19,616 nucleotides of DNA from Gryganskiella cystojenkinii. Taxonomy: Eukaryota; Mortierellomycota; Mortierellomycetes; Mortierellales; Mortierellaceae. Positions 17,401 through 19,616 of this stretch are shown one piece after another. Under the pieces are notes generated by a model. The model was not told where the DNA came from and ran no database searches. It saw nothing but the letters and a program-made list of their open reading frames with translations. The number at the start of each line of letters is the position of its first letter. The stretch's first letter is position 1. Position numbers and translations under genes: made by a program. The DNA is taken from NCBI GenBank assembly GCA_015852425.1, contig JAAAIG010000472.1:10220-29835 (forward strand), read 5' to 3'.

Positions 17401-18120
17401 GATCTCGGGCAATGAGGTGATGACCTTTGGCAGAGGAGCGGGTGATTCCTTATTGGTGGACGTGGTAGTGGTGGTAGTAGCAGGTGTAGCAGGCGAATTC
17501 TTGTCTGCCTCCTTTTCAGTCTCTGTCTCTTTGACCGTCAGGCTGGAAAGTGGGGGCAGATCCAAAAGATCTGTCGAGACCGCAGCGATAGCCTCCTTGA
17601 GGTCCTTGACTGTGACCGTTGAGCCGTTGCGACTGTGGGTACGATAGTGGGTCTTGAGGTGGGGCTGCAGTCTTGGTGGCGCAAGTAGATCAATCCCGTT
17701 ACTGTTGGAGATGGAGCCGTTGGAGGATGAACTGTTGACATGGTTCGATGAGGATGATCCATTGGTCACTCCTGTACTCACTCCTGCAGTCACTCCCGTT
17801 CCTGTTGCGGGTCCAGACGATGTCGCTGCTGACGAGAAGGACGGGGGAGGTGTTTGTTGCTGTGGTTTAGGAAAGACAAAGTCCGGACGAAGACCTTCTC
17901 CCAGTCCACGCGACCGTCTCCTAGCCTGCATGGCTGCCTTGGCGGCTGCTGCTGCCACTGTCTGTGCGTTTGAGGGTGAGGATGGCGTCGAGGATGCAGC
18001 CGATGAGGACGAGGCAGGTGATCCTGGGGTCAAGTCATGAGCGGGTGCAAAGGATGTGGTCGAAGAAGTAGAGGGTGGAGGTGTAGAAGCCCTTGGGTCC
18101 TCCTTGGCCGTGTTCGTCAT
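14440..18120 (-). CDS. eIF4E-family cap-binding protein, class III-like, with a giant N-terminal extension; three exons, 1167 aa
   Basis: Exons 18120-15668, 15574-15231 and 15146-14440. Residues 1 to ~810 are Ser/Pro/Thr-rich and disordered, with a conserved-looking patch at about 268-375 and an RS-dipeptide stretch at about 592-611. The eIF4E fold starts at MPLSDEW (Trp818, human Trp43) and includes FKKGIKPMWEDPRNKYGG (Trp887-Glu888, human Trp102-Glu103, the cap-stacking and guanine-recognition residues) and GAVFARRARGDRVEVW (Arg936-Arg942 region, phosphate-binding loop). The position of human Trp56 is Tyr838. Trp at 43 with Tyr or Cys at 56 defines class III eIF4Es. Exons 1-3 rejoin this domain exactly, which validates the splicing. 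After about residue 985 come a low-complexity linker, a poly-Gln run (about 1076-1081) and an Arg/Glu-rich, probably coiled-coil helix to the end. Typical eIF4E is ~200 residues. Predicted cytoplasmic mRNA cap binding, as translation factor or repressor. Confidence 0.85.
15147..15230 (-). other. Intron 2 (84 nt) of the eIF4E-like gene
   Basis: Donor G|GTATGC at 15230, acceptor TTATCATAG ending at 15147, pyrimidine-rich before the acceptor. Splicing joins G|TT (Val933) and restores GAVFARRARGD, which aligns without gaps to GAVVNVRAKGD of human eIF4E. Confidence 0.85.
15575..15667 (-). other. Intron 1 (93 nt) of the eIF4E-like gene
   Basis: Donor G|GTGAGA at 15667, branch site TCTAAC with its A near 15604, acceptor TATGTATAG ending at 15575. 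Splicing joins TG|G (Trp818) and restores PLSDEWTLFF, aligning to HPLQNRWALWFF of human eIF4E. Reading through instead hits TGA at 15664-15666. Confidence 0.85.
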
Positions 18121-19523
18121 GGGCTATTTCGGTAACAGAGTATGAACAGAATAAAGAAGGGTGGTGAGCAAGGAAGGTGAAGGTGATGACTTGACTCGAC
18201 TTCTTCTTCTCCTTCTTGTTCTTCTTCCCGTTCTACCACTGTCGACATTGCAGACAGTACGTCAGCTACATCTGCATCCACATTGGTAATCTGCAATGGA
18301 TGCTTTGCTTTGCTTACAGAACTTGTTTGCAGAGGGGTTTTTATGTTCCAAAAAATAAAAATAAAGAGCTGGGTTGGATTATTCTTTCTTTCCTGTCGAG
18401 TCTGGTTCTTTTGCTTTTAAAGTTAAGAGATTGAGTAAAAGGGGAGCAAAGTGGAGGGCAATTGATGAGAACGAATGAATGAATGAATAAATGTCCAAAG
18501 GGGAACAACGAGTGGTTGTGTGCAGTGATGATGGAAAGGAAAAGGAAAAAAGCTGAAGAAGCGAGCGAAAGGGTCGAGACAATAAAAAACAGAAAAAAGA
18601 AAAAAAAAGAGTGAAGTGAAGGATAGAAAAGAAGGTTTTGGTGCTCTGATTCGATGGATCTTTGATTGGCGCGATTCTTGATGAAATCGTGGTCTCTGTA
18701 AGACTTTCGCTCCACTCTCCACCCTCTTTTTGGTTCTTCAATTCTTTGCATCAACACGCTACAGTACTCTTGAGTGATTAGTTTTCTTTTTGCTCTATCA
18801 CCAAGTCGTAGGGTGAACAACTGGTCATCCAAACGACAGCGTCTTCCTCCTCCATGAGCTATTTGTTTCTCGAGATGACTGAACAGGATTTGAGTTTATT
18901 CCATCCCCTTCGTCCTTTGGGTGCCTTCTCACGCCCTCCTCTTCTCAATTGCTATCCAAGTTCTTTGTTGTTTCTATTTTTCTCGCGTGTTGCGATTTCA
19001 GTTCGGGCGCAAGCCCGCCCTTCCTTCGCTTTGGCCCCTCGTTTCTTTTTTTTGTTCGCTTTCTTTTTCCTGGCCTTTCTTCCCGAAGCCCCAGCTTGCA
19101 CCTCGCCCCTGCCTTTCATACCAAGCTTTTTTGTATCATTGACCTCATTCCCCCCTTTTCCCGCATGGTTGCCTTTGTCATCAATCATTTTCCACCTTAA
19201 CAAACACCAGCCCTCTTCCACTTTCTCCTGCATGACGAGATAATTTTTTTAAAGAAAAATTGAACTGGTTGGATATTCACAAACCGGAAGCTCCTTTCTC
19301 TCGTTTCTTTCTCGCGCTCGCTACTCTCGTTTGCTTTGCTCTGACAGTGAGGGCAAAGCGGATGAACAGAAATGAAAAGCAAAAGCAATTGTGAGCAGTT
19401 TGCATTTGTGTTGTTGGTGCACAAAGGGAAAAATCGAGGGGTCATGGAACCCGCTGAAATGAACAAAGGTCACTGAGAGCGTTCATTTTCTTTTCCTTCG
19501 CTTTTGAAAGGCAATCGTCAAGG

Positions 19524-19616
19524 ATGAAGAGCCTTTTCAACAGGAGAGGAACCCAGCGATCTGGGTTGACCAAGTTCTCTCTCTTTTCTCGCCAACTTTT
19601 TTTTTTTTTTTTTTTT
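19524..19616 (+). CDS. Possible 5' end of a rightward gene running off the window
   Basis: ATG 19524 has A at -3. The frame begins MKSLFNRRGTQRSGLTKF and stays open to the window edge, where it runs into poly-T (poly-Phe). It follows a long C/T-rich tract. Too short to assign; it could equally be chance. Confidence 0.15.
   Translation, partial: MKSLFNRRGTQRSGLTKFSLFSRQLFFFFFF
19597..19616 (+). repeat. T20 homopolymer at the window edge
   Basis: The last 20 bases are all T. The run continues to the end, so its full length is unknown. It may mark a contig edge where assembly stopped. Confidence 0.9.

Larger units (their letters stand above)
18121..19616. other. Intergenic region upstream of the eIF4E-like gene
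   Basis: The left part should carry the promoter and leader of the eIF4E-like gene. A CCAAT on the - strand (ATTGG at 18665-18669) lies ~545 nt upstream of the ATG; its function is not shown. From about 18850 to 19330 the + strand is strongly C/T-rich, like the leaders seen elsewhere here, which suggests a rightward gene beyond the window. All open frames in this region are low-complexity Phe/Ser/Leu shadows of that skew. I see no gene that I would stand behind. Confidence 0.5.

Noticed and set aside
18341..18832. 163-codon - strand frame upstream of the eIF4E-like gene
   Set aside because: Its central part is a Phe/Ser/Leu run produced by an A/G-rich tract; no domain, and no splice or start support.
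1..19616. Mobile element, CRISPR array, tRNA or rRNA genes
   Set aside because: I saw no terminal inverted or direct repeats flanking a coding unit, no transposase or reverse-transcriptase motifs, no regularly spaced repeats, and no tRNA-like A/B boxes. A covariance-model search was not possible, so a tRNA could have been missed.

Overview
The window looks like nuclear DNA of a filamentous fungus. Coding regions are ATG-initiated, AATAAA signals follow two of the genes, and three small spliceosomal introns (84-95 nt) show GTGAGT/GTGAGA/GTATGC donors. Two of these introns have a CTAAC-type branch site. Intergenic DNA is full of homopurine/homopyrimidine tracts. The expanded family of F-box proteins with degenerate leucine-rich repeats and an 'RPWVCLG' signature suggests a Mortierella-like early-diverging fungus. 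That placement comes from family resemblance and was not tested.

Layout from left to right: (1) 1-2982 has no convincing gene. It is purine-rich on the + strand and holds one degenerate hexamer tract. (2) 2983-3714 (+) encodes a Ser/Thr/Pro-rich secretory protein with a C-terminal hydrophobic tail, probably a GPI-anchored surface protein. (3) 4391-6747 (-) is a two-exon gene for a 753-residue, mostly disordered protein. It carries a textbook eIF4E-binding motif (Y-x4-L-hydrophobic) near its C-terminus. Its last exon (4391-4496) lies beyond an apparent stop and is recovered only by splicing. (4) 6748-8373 is intergenic, with GA, GT and G tracts and one orphan + strand ATG exon ending in a perfect GTAAGT donor. 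(5) 8374-14163 (-) is a tandem array of three paralogous F-box/LRR-like genes. The third, nearest the eIF4E gene, is interrupted by one in-frame TAA where both sisters have Gln. (6) 14440-18120 (-) is a three-exon gene for a 1167-residue eIF4E-family protein. It has an ~810-residue disordered N-terminal extension with an RS-dipeptide stretch, a class III-type cap pocket (Trp/Tyr/Trp at the human 43/56/102 positions), and a C-terminal poly-Gln and Arg/Glu-rich helix. (7) 18121-19616 holds its presumed promoter and a + strand pyrimidine-rich tract that may belong to a gene to the right. The window ends in a T20 run.

The most interesting theme is translation control. An atypical cap-binding protein and a new candidate eIF4E-binding protein lie ~7.7 kb apart on the same strand, separated by three candidate ubiquitin-ligase adaptors. 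Whether these genes work together is not shown by the sequence. Several dorsal-face residues that normally grip the Y-x4-L motif are changed in the neighbouring eIF4E, so the binding protein's partner may be a class I eIF4E encoded elsewhere.
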